The notes beneath the pieces are model-generated. The model was given only the letters and a program-made list of their open reading frames with translations, searched no databases and was not told the DNA's origin. From Zhengitettix transpicula (Eukaryota; Arthropoda; Insecta; Orthoptera; Tetrigidae), in contig CM073591.1 of assembly GCA_037074705.1 (NCBI GenBank), positions 81,822,532 through 81,886,531 on the forward strand: a stretch of DNA of 64,000 nucleotides. Direction: 5' to 3'. This document shows, piece after piece, positions 1-11,689 of the stretch. A program made the position numbers and the translations under genes. Numbering within the stretch: the stretch's first letter is position 1; each line of letters opens with the position of its first letter.

Positions 1-1802
1 ACTTGTCACTGAAAATAATTTTATTATAAATAATAATGAAAAATAATAAAGCACAAATGGTAGTTCATGAAGAGAAATGGGCAACTTTATTCTAATGAAA
101 ATCTCAGAGCCAAAAACTGAACACAAATGTTCATGGGAAAGTATGAAGAAGATTTTATAGTTATCGGTGAACTTGAAAAATTAGTCTGGAGATGTAAAAG
201 AACAATTAAGATTCAAGCTACCTAGATTAGAGAAATCTATAAATTGTAAGATACAACATGAACAATAGTTTCAAGTTTATCTTATTCATACCGTCATTTT
301 AAATGTGCATACTGATATATTGTAAAAAATTAGAAATTCTCATTTATTAATTGATTATTTATTATTTGTTTCAGGAATGAGTTTATTGAGATCTTATTGA
401 AAATGAGTCAGCATCACATATCATTCAGCACTTTATCATTTGTTAAAATCCTTGTATCTCTTTGTAATTTTGCACCCTTTATCATAACAGAATATCTACC
501 ACATTTAAAAAAAATAGTTAGCTCTGTGGAACATATGAGAGGAGTTGGATATGATGCTAGTCTGCGGTAAGTTCTGTTTAATTTTAATATATGCATTAAA
601 ATTATTCCATAATGACAATACATTTTTCTTTAATATAGGTGTAGACAAAAGTGGTAAAGTTAATTATGTTACAACTGAGTGTTATGTGGGGGGTTGGAAA
701 ATGTTTAGAAACTTCAACAGTCTAAAAATTTGTGATTTCAAAATTTGGAAGTAAGAAAGATTATTGCCTTGTTTACAAAATTAAATATGATCTTATTTTT
801 TGGTATGTTGATTTAATTTGCAGAATAATCTAAAGTCTCCATAAAAAGAAAAGTTTACTTTTGTAAACAGAATCTATATGAATTGCTCATATCTAAAATA
901 TTTTAGAGTACCACTTTGTTTAAACAATAGAAAAAGTTTAATTTGTCATCCTATCTGGCACTTCACATGAGGAGAAAAAATGTTTTTAATTTTATGTCAG
1001 ATTATCATATATTTATTATCTATTAAAATTGTTCAAAAATATTAACTTCTAATATCTACCAAATACAATAAAAAAGTATTACAGAGACAATATCATATTG
1101 AAATTTGAAGTAATATAAAACTTCATAATTAATATTATATTTTTCTATAGATTTCTCATAACAGAATTTTTACTATTTAGGCGGAGTTTGGAGAAGATTG
1201 AAGATGCTCTCCTTGCTTCAAATAAAATTAGATGAATTTTTAATTACATTTTCATTTTTAGCAGATGTGCTTCAAAAATTCAATTAATTTATTTCCAAAA
1301 ATAAAGTATAAAAAGATGGTTATATGATAATTCAACACTAAACGTGAATTTTGTTTATATACTTTGTTCTGCATTAAAGATTATTTAATTTTGCCAGATT
1401 TACCTATAATTTAATAAAAAGAGAACCTGTCAACTGGTGAACCATGTCGTTTTTACCTAGCTGGAAATCCTTACCCTCCACAACTCCTTAAAAAATCTAC
1501 ACTCTGAATTAAGTAAAAACTATCTCCACCCATCATATCACACATACAAACCTAAAATGTACAAACTTAGACTCATACCTGATTTTACCACAAACAGATT
1601 TATCAATTTAAACAAAATATAGATCACAGAAACAGCTTAATTATTATTTCAACATTTTACATAGAACTGTTGCTACATATACTAACTTTATGTTAATAAA
1701 GACCTACCCACAAATTCACCTGATTCTAACAGTCTGAAAAATAATTGATGTTGCTTCCCAGCCTAGTGCCACCAACTTTCAATTTAAGATAATATGTGTA
1801 TA
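1..1802. other. AT-rich intergenic DNA, no gene seen
   Basis: No reading frame with recognisable protein similarity, no RNA gene and no clear repeat was found. The short open frames here have no domain features and sit in very AT-rich sequence. Confidence 0.6.
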
Positions 1803-2001
1803 GTATGGAAAGGAAAGAGAGACAGGTGGTGGCTTACCTCAAATTGAAGGTGTGCTGGCTGTGGCACATGGAATGCATCTCCTTTCTCTCGAGGGAGTAG
1901 GTTGATGCCTCTGAGAATTTCAAGAACTTACCTCTGTCCTGAGTGGTAACACTGATCTTCAATTTTATGTTAACCACCATCTTTCTCTCTTTCCTTCCCA
2001 T
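1803..2001. mobile_element. MITE-like element, copy 1
   Basis: The left end (GTATGGAAAGGAAAGAGAG) and the reverse complement of the right end (ATGGGAAGGAAAGAGAG) form a terminal inverted repeat of about 20 bp. The interior shares diverged segments with the element at 2374-2545, such as the 'catggaatg' and 'gcctctgaraattt.aagaac' stretches. The size near 200 bp and the absence of coding capacity fit a non-autonomous DNA transposon. I could not assign a superfamily. Confidence 0.6.
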
Positions 2002-2277
2002 CGTAATTGTTTTAAATATTCTACCAATGCCACATACTTACTTGAATTTATATATATATACACCACAATATTAGGAGAATCCATTAAGGAATTGGAACTA
2101 ATTTGGTGACAAAGTCACATTCAAAATTTGAACCTGCCTGGGTCAAATATTTTCAGTCTTTCCTTCTTCTTCATCCTTCTCCCTGCTTTGAACATGTGCT
2201 TTTCCATGTGCATGATTCTACACCTGAGCATATGAATTCACATAAAGTGTAATCCTCCTATTCTCACTATCCAAGTT

Positions 2278-2280
<3 letters not shown>

Positions 2281-2330
<50 letters not shown>
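2281..2330. repeat. (TA)n microsatellite
   Basis: Uninterrupted AT dinucleotide run of about 48 bp. Confidence 0.97.
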
Positions 2331-2334
<4 letters not shown>

Positions 2335-2373
2335 AGTACGGATGTGACATTGTCAAAAATAATTGCAATATTG

Positions 2374-2545
2374 GTATGGAAAGGACAGTTTGCTGCCAGC
2401 CGGTGCATGGAATGGTGTAACACTCCTTCCTGAAGAAGGAGGCTGAGAGCCTCTGAAAATTTGAAGAACAACCTTCAGTTCCTTATGGCGACACCGCACT
2501 TTACTTTCAGGTAAGCCACAACCTATCTCTCTGTCCTTTCCATAC
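2374..2545. mobile_element. MITE-like element, copy 2
   Basis: Starts GTATGGAAAGGACAG and ends CTGTCCTTTCCATAC, a perfect 15-bp terminal inverted repeat. The interior is homologous to the copy at 1803-2001. The right end (AGGTAAGCCAC...TTTCCATA) recurs at 43641-43677. A CA microsatellite begins inside the final bases of the right end. Confidence 0.7.
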
Positions 2546-2566
2546 ACACACACACACACACACACT
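2544..2566. repeat. (CA)n microsatellite
   Basis: Uninterrupted CA dinucleotide run of about 22 bp at the edge of the MITE-like element. Confidence 0.95.
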
Positions 2567-2904
2567 CTACAAGTGTATGGTGTTACTAGGGTATTTGTTT
2601 AAATTAGCCCGGAGAAGGAATTGATTTGACATTAACCTCTTGGTAAGCATTTCATTTAACGAGTACTAATAGTGTCAGTCTTAAGAACATTTACCCATTT
2701 ACGTTCCCCTCCCGAAGGTCGTAACCCCTCGGTATCTTCAAATAAACCAGCATGATTACTGACAGTACTTAAATATCTCAGGAATTCTCCTAGTACATAA
2801 AATAATAGTCTTAAAAAAATAACACGGAATTCAAAGTGGAAAATACTCAGTAACATAATAAAATCTACCTTCAAGGAGAAAAAAGTACATTTAACTACAC
2901 AGAT

Positions 2905-3760
2905 ACCAAAATATAGCTGCTACCCTTTAAAAAATCAAAAATACATCTGGTACCTTAAGAAGATCAAAACTACTCTCGACAATGAGGAACATAAAATTTC
3001 ATTAACCACCATGTTTGATATGAGAATTAGTCTCGGCGGCTCCTATAATCCAGGAATGGACACCAATCTCGTTCTTTTTAGCGTCATTTTTTTATGTAAA
3101 ACCCTCCACCACTCGTACTGGTGCTTCCCTTTGTTGACTTTTTGTGTAGAAATTACACACCTACAAATTCAATCATAACACTATCAAATTCAGCGACCCC
3201 GAAAACGTTGTACCTGACGCTAATAACGGCCGTTTAGGATTTTTTTTTGAAATGACACCCTTTCCCTGGAGGTGTTAGGTGTATCTTAATCCCTCAGTGT
3301 TTGCTCCTGGATTATAAATAACATGTGAAAAAGTATAGTAGAAATTTCTACGCGTTTAAGATTGTACACGGAAATTTTTTTCGTCCCTTCCATCCCCACT
3401 CCTAGGGGTTGAACTACATCGTAACCAGCGTGGTAAAGGTCAGAATTAAAGTCAGTGTCTTCCTTAACTCCCGATTCGAGATTAATCTCGTTTGTGTAGG
3501 CCTATACGGAAATTTGTATCACCCCCTTGCACCCTCACTCGTAGGGACTCAACAATAACGTAACCAGTAGGAGAAATGTCAGAAATAATCTCATTGACTT
3601 CTATAACCCTGGATTTGACACCAATCTCGGTTGTTTCGCGTTATTTTTATGTAACACCCCTCCATCCTCTCCCTTAGTGATGCTGCCTTCCCATGCTGTA
3701 ATGGATGGAAAGTATACACTAAAAACATCTGAAGAAAAACTATTCATCTCAACCATCCCA
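2905..3760. repeat. Composite degenerate repeat, short copy
   Basis: Begins with about two units of a 29-bp repeat (core GGTACCTTAAGA.GATCAAAA) at about 2920-2985. These are followed by segments containing 'gacaccaatctcg', 'gaccccgaaaa' and 'cggccgttt' in that order. 'gacaccaatctcg' recurs at 3058 and 3617, i.e. two internal periods of about 280 bp. The same segments in the same order, behind a much longer 29-bp array, occur at 11690-13530, so the two loci are paralogous copies of one composite element. No coding capacity seen. Confidence 0.65.
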
Positions 3761-5333
3761 AAAGCTAATTATTAGATGCTAAAAACTGTTTTTTTTATTG
3801 TTTTTAAATTTTACCCCTTGGGAGTTTCCTAACGTTACGAAAGGCCGACACAAACATTTCCGGGCATGCGCGAAATAACTCACCGAAGTTTCATCGCAAT
3901 CGGATGAATGGTTCAGGAACGCATAGAGGATTAGAGACTGACATTCAATTATATATTTGCCACATTTGGACTCCCTGATCAAGTAGTATGCTAGTGTCGG
4001 GTTAAAGAGTTTTCTGAAAAGAAATTGCATAGAACAGAATTTGGACTCTGCTACGGCTGAAGATAATACGCGCCTTATTAACCAGTTTCGTTCAAACATC
4101 CATGATCCTGGTTGTCTGTGCAGTGCTAGAGGAAGTCGTTTTTAACTTTCCCAAGCTGCCTCCGATTTGTCGTATCTTCAAGATAAACCGGCGGGCATTG
4201 AATATCCGTGTTCCTGTCCTGAACTGGTCCAATCAACTGATGGTTCTGACAAGGAATTATCTACCTTCAAGATACGGACGCCAAGCGCTTCTAACTCAGG
4301 ACTAGTAGAGAGGAATGTTGTATAGTGTACCGAGATATTAAGCATGTGTTCCGTGATTTGTTTCAGTCTCCGTTTTCAATTTAGGCCTAATGTTGTAAGT
4401 ATAACATACTACAAAGAGTAATGAGAAGATATACATCTTGACTTCAGTTTTTAAGATGGAAACTGGAAATGACACTTTAGAAGGAGAAATCGTTTAATGC
4501 ACGACATCATTGAAGGACACATGGATGCTGTTCCATGTCGTGGAAGAAGAAGAATGCAACTGTTAGACGACTTGAAGGAGATATTGGCTGATGAAGGAAG
4601 AAACTCTGGGTAGGGCAAGCGAAGGAAATTTGCAGACCAAGTCTAGTGGGCCAAACACTTATTAATTGTTTATATAATTTGGTTCTAAAATTTTCAATAA
4701 TTTTGATTGTCGAAGAAGCTTTCTGCAATTGTCATAACCATATTCTTCAGAATTCTGATGTTCCTTGCTTCATTTTAATTTATTGTCTTCCATCGGTATT
4801 TGTAATGCGTATTTATTTTTCGGAACTCCGGTAAAATGTTTTATACACATTATACGTTCTTGAATGAAACATTAATATCCAACAGGAACCATTGCATAAA
4901 AATTTATCCAAACAATGTTTTTATCGTGTTTTATTTTGTGAAAGGAACATTTAACAGGTTTTGGAACGTTCGCCATTTAGTTTCAATGTGATGGGTAGAA
5001 ATTTGATATGACTAAGAACTGTCTCACGGCTCTAAATAACCAGGAAAAGAATATTAATTAAATTCGGACCGACCATTTTCTTGTAAAAAGCGAGAAATTA
5101 AGATAGACAGGAATTTATGCGACAATGATTTCATGAAACCTTAAGATATAGTAAACCCACGCAATTATAAGCAATGTGCACACAAAAGTACTATGAAGTG
5201 CATATAGAATGTTTCTCTTGATTTCGCGTAATTTCTTTCATTTTATATAATTTCATCTGTTGATAGTCTTTAATGCATTTCAGCACTAATAAACATTCCG
5301 ATGGGCAATGCTGTTTAAGTGGCGTGTTGCAAC
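3761..5333. other. Gene-free stretch with possible transposon 3' debris
   Basis: No gene recognised. The segment at about 3840-3945 ('aagtttcatcgcaatcggatgaatggttcagg') resembles a motif often seen near the 3' ends of insect LINEs, but this is only an impression. The overlapping open frames on both strands at 3779-4305 show no domain. Confidence 0.4.
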
Positions 5334-5869
5334 CAGTGGCGACTGGTGCTCATATGCTACTACATATAAATTAATTTAGGACGAAATAATTTTTCTTAAT
5401 TTTAAGAACCTTCATAATGTTTTAACACTGCGAATCTATGCTTCGATAACGGAAGACTTTAAACTCTCTGCTTTGGGATGCCTTAGCTCCTGCTAAAGCT
5501 GGCATCGCCACGATAGCACAGGATTTTTGACTTGAATGAGAAATGCGCATGCGCAGTAAATCTTTTCACAACCCAGCGTCACCTGTAAAGCTCAACAAAC
5601 TGTTTATTGTGCTAGAATTCTTACAGCACTTGACCGCCAAACAGTCCTGCAGACGCGCGGCCACATCAGGAGACATAAGCTACGAAATCTTAATAAAACT
5701 GAACTATTCAGTATTTATAAATATTGTTTTAAAGTACTTTATGTTTCCAAATAAAAACTAATATTCCTCCTTTTTGGGTAATATTTCAAAAAAATCATAA
5801 TCAAAGGTTATTTTAAAGAAAATAACATTTAAGGGGCCCCATAGTGCGAAAATCTACCGGACGGCCCTG
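5334..5869. mobile_element. hAT-like non-autonomous element
   Basis: The left end reads CAGTGGCGACTGGTGC and the right end, reverse-complemented, reads CAGGGCCGTCCGGTAG. Both start with the CAG..G.CG pattern typical of hAT ends. The 8 bp outside the left end (gttgcaac, 5326-5333) and outside the right end (tatacaac, 5870-5877) agree at 5 of 8 positions, consistent with an eroded 8-bp target duplication. At about 536 bp with no transposase frame, it would be a non-autonomous derivative. Confidence 0.55.
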
Positions 5870-7529
5870 TATACAACGCTCCTCGATGGTTTGTTCCAAA
5901 AATTAACTTAATTAAAAATATGTACGAAGGAAGGATAAACACTTTCGTGTTAAAAATGCGTGTCAATTTGGTGCTAAATTATTCCGCTTTTAAATATGTC
6001 ACACTATTGGAAATTATGTAGACAGAATGAGAAATGAAGCATATTAAGGGGGCGGTCAGAATGTTGGTAATACTGTCGCTGTTGTAGTATTAATATTTTA
6101 CATAGTTACCCTCGTAAAAATGCTTCCTTAGGGTGAAATAGCTCATAGCTTCAAAAAGTCACGACGGGCCAGTGGTATCTAATGATAGGATTCATTTTTA
6201 ATTTGGGCTCGGAACTTTATCTTCTCCAATTACTTAACAAGTTTAATTGAAAATCCTCAATATTGTTTCCAATACCATCGCAATCAAGATTAGTTTTTAT
6301 TTCATGAGGCCTGTCGATTGTTTGATAGCTATGACCTTCGCTTGGGTCAGGCACTGGCCACTTTCCGGGGAAGTTGTGTAATATGAGTCCGGTACCAGCT
6401 TCGCTTTCATCCAGTATTAGCCGGTCCTAATGTGAGCATTCACTAACGTAGTTCACTTACTGTATTTGTTGTTCGTTAGAAGAAATACACAAAGGAACAT
6501 TGACACCACACATACGGGAAAAGCAGGCCTATATAGGCTACTGATTGAAGTGAAACTCCTCATGTCGCAGCTAAGTGAGTTGTATAATACGATGAGAGTC
6601 TCGTAACGGAAGTGAAGTCATTGTCGCAGACTACCACTTCGAACACCAATCAGAATCTGCCGCGACACCAGAGTGCAGATTTAAACATAGATTAAATCTC
6701 TCGGAGATTATTCTAATGTTGAAAATGATGAGGTTATATTGTCATAATTTCTTTTTGGATGTTCCATTGTCTGTGTAAAGCGGAAGAAAGGTAAAGGGAA
6801 GTTTAACGAAAGGAAATAATAAACATAAGTTACAACAGATAAAAAAAAATCAACGACAAAATGGAGCAGTAATAAGATGGAGAGATCTAAGGAACAAGAG
6901 AGAAAAAATCAGATAGTTCCAATGAGCGATGAAGAAATGAACAGAACTTTCCAGGGCTAGACCGAATTTAGTAAATATACACCTTCATGAGTGTTCAAAC
7001 TATCGTCCTGTGGTTCTGAATGTTAGTTTCCCCGCTTACGAACAGAGTTTCTTTGCTGTTCGACACTTTGGAGTAATCTCTACTTTCACTATATATTTAC
7101 CTTGTTATACACTTCTTTTTCTGGACGATTTATTTCTTTGTCGCTCTAAAACTTTGCTCAATGTTCCATGGATCTCTCTGCCTTTTTGTTTCTCCTTTTT
7201 CTCCATTGTATATCTGCTATTTACCATTCTTTTCCTCCCTTTTTCCTCTTTTCTTCCGCTATACTCAGACAAACCAGAAAAATACTTTAGACAATAAAAA
7301 CTGGTTATTATCTGAAGATTATTTTAGCTGTCATGAACCCACTTCTTCATTTTTAGGTTCGGATGAAGCCGTGGACACTAATGAATGAATAAATAAGGGC
7401 ATATAATTAGATCAATGAAATCGTTATCATTTAAATCAAACCTTTTACAATTTATTAATAAACCGGGCTCAAACTTCCGCAACAACCCAATATTTTGAAA
7501 TCAAAATACCTGTACAAATGTTTTCATTA
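5870..7529. other. Gene-free stretch, nothing recognised
   Basis: No domain-bearing reading frame, RNA or clear repeat. The overlapping open frames at 7010-7388 are low-complexity hydrophobic/Phe-rich translations of T-rich DNA and show no domain. Confidence 0.5.
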
Positions 7530-8790
7530 ATCTTCTTCTTCTGCTTTCCAGGATTAGGCTTTTAGCCTGTTCCGGCTTCACCTCACCATCTCAACCTTGA
7601 ACTTCCAACACACCTTTTGCCTAATGGTTTATATTCCAGCACTTGTTTTGGAAATCTGTCTCTAGGCATTCGCGATACATGATCTCTCCACCTTTCTTTA
7701 TACCCTATTAACTTATCTGTGATCGCCTACACACTTAGTTCCTCCTGGAAGTACTTATTTTATCCATCCTTGTACACCCCTTCACTGCTCTAAGAAATTT
7801 CATTTCAGCTGCCTCTATTTGTTTGAGCTCTTTATGTTTTGTTACCCAGCATTCTGACCCATACAACATTGTAGGAACTGCCATCACCTGATAAAATTTA
7901 ATTTGCGTTGCTTTTCTGGTTTTACCTTTTAACGTTCATCTTATTGTCCCACATATCCTCTGAAAATTGTATATTCTATTTGTGATATCTTTATCCTCTT
8001 CAAATGTTATTTCACATCCTAAATATTGGAAATGGGATACCTGTTCGAGTGTTTTCCCTTCTTTGACAGTTTTTGTTCTGATTGGATTTTTTCCTAATAA
8101 CGCCATGGTTTTTGTTTTACTTATTGAAATTTTACTCCGTTGGTGTAACTTATAAACCGTCATTTGTAGTTTATCTTCATTATCTTGGTTAATAACCTGG
8201 TCATCGGCGAATAGCAATGTGTTTAGATATTCAGAGGGTCCCAGTTTCATGCCTGGTGCTACATTATCTTCCTTCCATTTCCTTACCAGATCATCTATGT
8301 ATAAGTTAAACAGAGTTTGTGACATACTGCAACCCTGCCTTACACCTTGATTAATGGTAATGTCTTGGGTCATCTGTTTTCCAGTATCTATCACAATCCT
8401 GGTGTTCCTGTATAAGCTCTGAGTAACTTCTATTCAATGTTTAGGAAAACCTCTTCTTTCCATAATTGACCACAACATATCTCTATTAACACAATCGAAT
8501 GCTTTTTCATAATTCACAAACGATACACGTGTTTCCATGTTAAATTCTATTCGTTTCTGTATCATTTGTATTAATATTAAAAGATCGTCAATACATGATC
8601 TTCCTCTTCTGAAGACGACCTGTTCTAATAAATCACAATCAGAGATAGCCTGTAGTCTGGTAATAATTATTCTGCTATAAATTTTGTATGCATTATTAAG
8701 GAGACTTATGCCTCTGTAATTCTCTGGGTTATTCCTCTCTCCCTTATTTTCATTAATGCGTCTACAAATTTCCCATTCTTTCAGTCTCTG
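7530..8790 (-). pseudogene. Decayed non-LTR retrotransposon, reverse transcriptase part
   Basis: Read on the minus strand this is the second half of a LINE ORF2. Reverse-transcriptase blocks appear in order: 'ENYRGISLLN' (about 8740-8700), 'GRSCIDD' (about 8610), 'NYEKAFDCVNRDMLW' (about 8510-8470), 'NQGVRQGCSMSQTLFNLYIDDL' split across 8360-8290, and the catalytic 'FADD' box at about 8200-8190. An in-frame TGA at 8434-8436 interrupts the polymerase, and a second stop near 7933-7935 ends the open frame. Beyond it the C-terminal LINE sequence continues recognisably (a Tyr-Gly-Ser-Glu-Cys-Trp stretch near 7850, then the Arg-Met-Pro-Arg region near 7675). The 3' end is an AAG-rich tail near 7530. 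The element is 5'-truncated, with no endonuclease domain. The clade (Jockey/CR1-like) is uncertain. Confidence 0.9.
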
Positions 8791-9466
8791 AACAACCACT
8801 ACTAAACGCGTGAGGAGACCCAAGCATCCTCTTGTTTTCTTTAACGTAACGACAATGAAACATTTAGTCATCGACAGAGTTGAGTGGAACAACTTCAGCT
8901 AATGGATTATTGGAGAAACTGGTAGCAGGTTAACGCTTGCATAGCAGACAAATAGGCCTCGTGTAGAAAACAAAACAAAAGTCTTCAAAGACATTACGAA
9001 TGCACACCTGATTATAATCTTCGGTGACCTCCTCATACACTTTATTGTTACATGTACGCGTTCTGTATTTTCTTTTTTTCCTATTATGTTTTCTTGTATC
9101 CTTTACCACGGGGTTTGTGTGCGCGGCAAATTTATTTCCTTCCCTGGGAATTTTTTTATTTATATCATTTATTTTTCCTGTCATTTCAGGGGTTCTCAGT
9201 CAGTCCAGATTTAACTTCAGCAACGTAATGATTTCCGTTGACGTAATTTTTGGAAGTTGTTCCAGGCAGTCTATTACGATTTTGAGATGTTAAGGTTTTA
9301 GCTAAACTATTTTAATATTACTGTTTTTGGATTTGAAACTAAGTCTTCGGCGGATCTAATGCTGTAATAATACGGTTCGATTCTCTAATTAAGAGAAAAG
9401 TATATGAGTGGCTGAGGGAATAAATTGTTCTACCTAAAGGAGGAAAGTAAAGTGTGATGGACCAAC

Positions 9467-9490
9467 GTTTCGAACATTAACCATCATCAG
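9467..9490 (-). other. Hammerhead-like core in terminal-repeat fragment
   Basis: On the minus strand a CTGATGA box (9490-9484) and a CGAAAC box (9472-9467) lie 12 bases apart, the order and spacing of a hammerhead-ribozyme core. Stem II would be weak. The following GTTGG and the 'ggctgagccgagtagg' stretch at about 9527 are also seen around 27595-27710, so a dispersed family is involved. A Penelope-like relic is an inference. Confidence 0.4.
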
Positions 9491-9559
9491 AGTCGTCAGA
9501 CAGTCGTCGACAGACATCCCTGTTCTCGGCTGAGCCGAGTAGGAAACATGTTTGCAAGG

Positions 9560-9947
9560 GTTGCGGATCCACGTGTCGTTACCTGTTCCATCTTTAAATT
9601 AATAGGACCTAACGATGAGCGGCAGTCTGTGTACAGTGTCATAAATAGATATATTTTATCTCAATATAAGGCAATTCTCCCTCATGGCAATAGATGTTTC
9701 CCCTTCAGTAATAACGTTTTATTTATATATCAAGTGTACTCTAATTTTCAAATACATAGCTTATATTTGAATAACACATGTTGCACTGGATAAGTAATTG
9801 CAAACCATGTCTGCAGCAAAATCTGATATATAAAAATAGATGGATGTGTGTACTTGTGCTCCGCGTTTACACTTAAACGCATTTTTCAATCTTACTTGCT
9901 ACCTCTCCTAGATTTTTTTTTTTTAAAAAAAGGTGTAGACAGACTAT
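9560..9947. other. Gene-free stretch
   Basis: No gene or clear element. A T-run followed by an A-run lies at about 9913-9931. Confidence 0.5.
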
Positions 9948-10130
9948 GTATAGAAATCCACATAGTGGAAACTCCCCTCTTAAAGCATAGAAAAAGGAGT
10001 GAAAGGGGGGATGCGGAAAGGTAGAGCAAGGTAGCCAAGGGTTAACTAGGGCCCCCGGGCTATGGTTTAAGGATCCTACCCGGCAATTCGCCTAAAAGTT
10101 ATGCAGGGAAAACCCTAGAATAAACTGCAT
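9948..10130 (-). mobile_element. 540-bp retroposon, fragment a
   Basis: Homologous to the 3' half of the full copies at 28025-28570 and 52758-53305, in the opposite orientation. It covers 'atccacatagtgg', 'ggggggatgcgg' and the 'cccccgggctat' block, and stops in the 'cctgcat' region. It is followed immediately by two further copies in the same orientation. Confidence 0.85.
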
Positions 10131-10156
10131 GTCAGGTGTGACATTTAAATTATTAT

Positions 10157-10498
10157 TTTTTTAGGGCAGCAGGCTACATGATGTAATCCACGTTGGGCAA
10201 CTCCAATTTAATAGCATAGAAATGGATTGGAAAGGGGGTATGCGGAAGGGTAGAGGGAGGTAGCCAAGGGTTAACTAGAGCCCCCGGGCTATGGTTTAAG
10301 GATCCTATCCGGCATTCCCCTAAAAGTAATGCAGGGAAACCCCTAGAAAAACCTGCATCAGGTAGGTCGGGCATTCGGTACTTGTCCCACGCCCTTCCGA
10401 TAGCGGAAGAGGAGTTTTCTGTGGGGACGCAGCATTCCCTTCTCCGTGCCTCGAGAGAGAACATCCCTCGCATGTATTGCCTGCGAGAGAATAGCCCT
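10157..10498 (-). mobile_element. 540-bp retroposon, fragment b
   Basis: Starts at the T-run (poly-A tail of the minus strand), then 'agggcagcaggctacatga', and runs to the 'cttctccgtgcctcga' block. There it jumps to the 'gagagaacatccctcg' 5'-terminal sequence, so it carries an internal deletion of about 150-200 bp. Its 5' end abuts the poly-T of the next copy. Confidence 0.85.
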
Positions 10499-11065
10499 TT
10501 TTTAGGGCAACAGGCTACATGAGGGTGATCCACATTGGGCAACTCCCCTTTAATAGCATAGGAAGGGATTTGAAAGGGGGGATGCGGAAGGGAAGAGGAA
10601 GGTAGCCAAGGGTTACTAGGGTCCCCGGGCTATATTTTAAGGATCCTACCCGGCATTCGCCTAAAGAAATGCAGGGAAAACCTTAGAAAAACCTGCATCA
10701 GGTAGGTCGGGCAATGGGTACTTGTCCCACGCCCTTCCGATAGCGGGAAAGGAGTTTGCTGTGGGAACGCAGCATTCCCTTCTCCGTGCCTCGACCAGTT
10801 TATGAGGCAGCTGGCCGACTATTCCAATGGGAATAGCGGACAACTCTTACCGTATGCTCAAGGTCTGTGACCCCGGAACATACACCTCTCAGAACACGCC
10901 AAGGTACCTCAGCTTGTGGCTTCCTTAGTTCAAAAACGGAGAGGAAAAGGCATACCCAAAGGTAGCCCCTTCGTATGTCTCCTAAAAGGTTCTGCCTGCG
11001 AGAGAACATCCCTCGAAGGTTACCTGCGAGAGAATCCTCTCGGAGGCTTCAATCTAGAGAATAGC
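10499..11065 (-). mobile_element. 540-bp retroposon, near-complete copy c
   Basis: Runs from poly-T and 'agggcaacaggctac' through the GC-rich body to the 'cctgcgagagaa' sequences at the 5' end. The reverse-strand frame ending in [11 protein letters not shown] (about 11009-10800) is also open in other copies. Similar copies lie at 14360, 28025, 52758 and 58117. Confidence 0.9.
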
Positions 11066-11689
11066 CCTCGCTTCCGTCACATTTAAAAATAACGGGAAAC
11101 TGCATAAGAAGGGGAGTACGACTAAAGCGAGTGTGGGAGGGACGAAAAAATTAAAAACGACCGAGAGTCGTATCTAATCCAGAGATTGAGGAATGGCTAG
11201 ACAATATTCAAGTTGAGTATCGGCCACCATCGTCTTCGGGGGGAGTGGTACTTGGAACACAATATTTCCAAAAATAAGTTGTCTGGCGTCTTATTAAAAT
11301 CTTTAGGGGTCGTTAAGTAAGCTACTATCAACAGTTATGACGATGTTTTCAGAATCTGGAGATCGAGAACAATGGGAAAATAATCACAGAGAATAAGATT
11401 GTTGAGGCTGGTGTCGAAATTAATATTTACTTAGATGATTAGTGACATTGACCAAGTTGGTGAAGTTTACATCCCATTTGACATCAGTGTCTGTGAGATG
11501 AACAGTGACTTTCCATGGCGGGTAACGGTGGAGACACACTGCTATCACGCCCCGTACTGTCACGTGACGTGTTGGAGAAAGGAAGTGTGACAACGGCCTC
11601 AATCACTGCTGTCACGTCACGTACTTCACGGCCAGCATCGTGTTGGAGGAAGGACAAGTGTTAAGAGAGTAAATAAAACTCGCAACACC
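11066..11689. repeat. Gene-free stretch with a short imperfect direct repeat
   Basis: Two diverged copies of about 50 bp lie at about 11538-11588 and 11604-11655, each with 'actgct.tcacg', a cacgt-rich centre and 'tgttgga.gaagg'. No gene recognised. Their position just before the 29-bp array suggests they may belong to the same composite element. Confidence 0.45.

Noticed and set aside
2281..2566. Possible CRISPR or other structured array at the TA and CA repeats
   Set aside because: Plain dinucleotide microsatellites in a eukaryotic genome.
3779..4305. Back-to-back 106- and 67-codon frames
   Set aside because: No domain, no promoter or splice logic; part of the sequence resembles LINE 3' debris.
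7010..7388. Hydrophobic Phe-rich frames
   Set aside because: Products of T-rich low-complexity DNA with no family motif.
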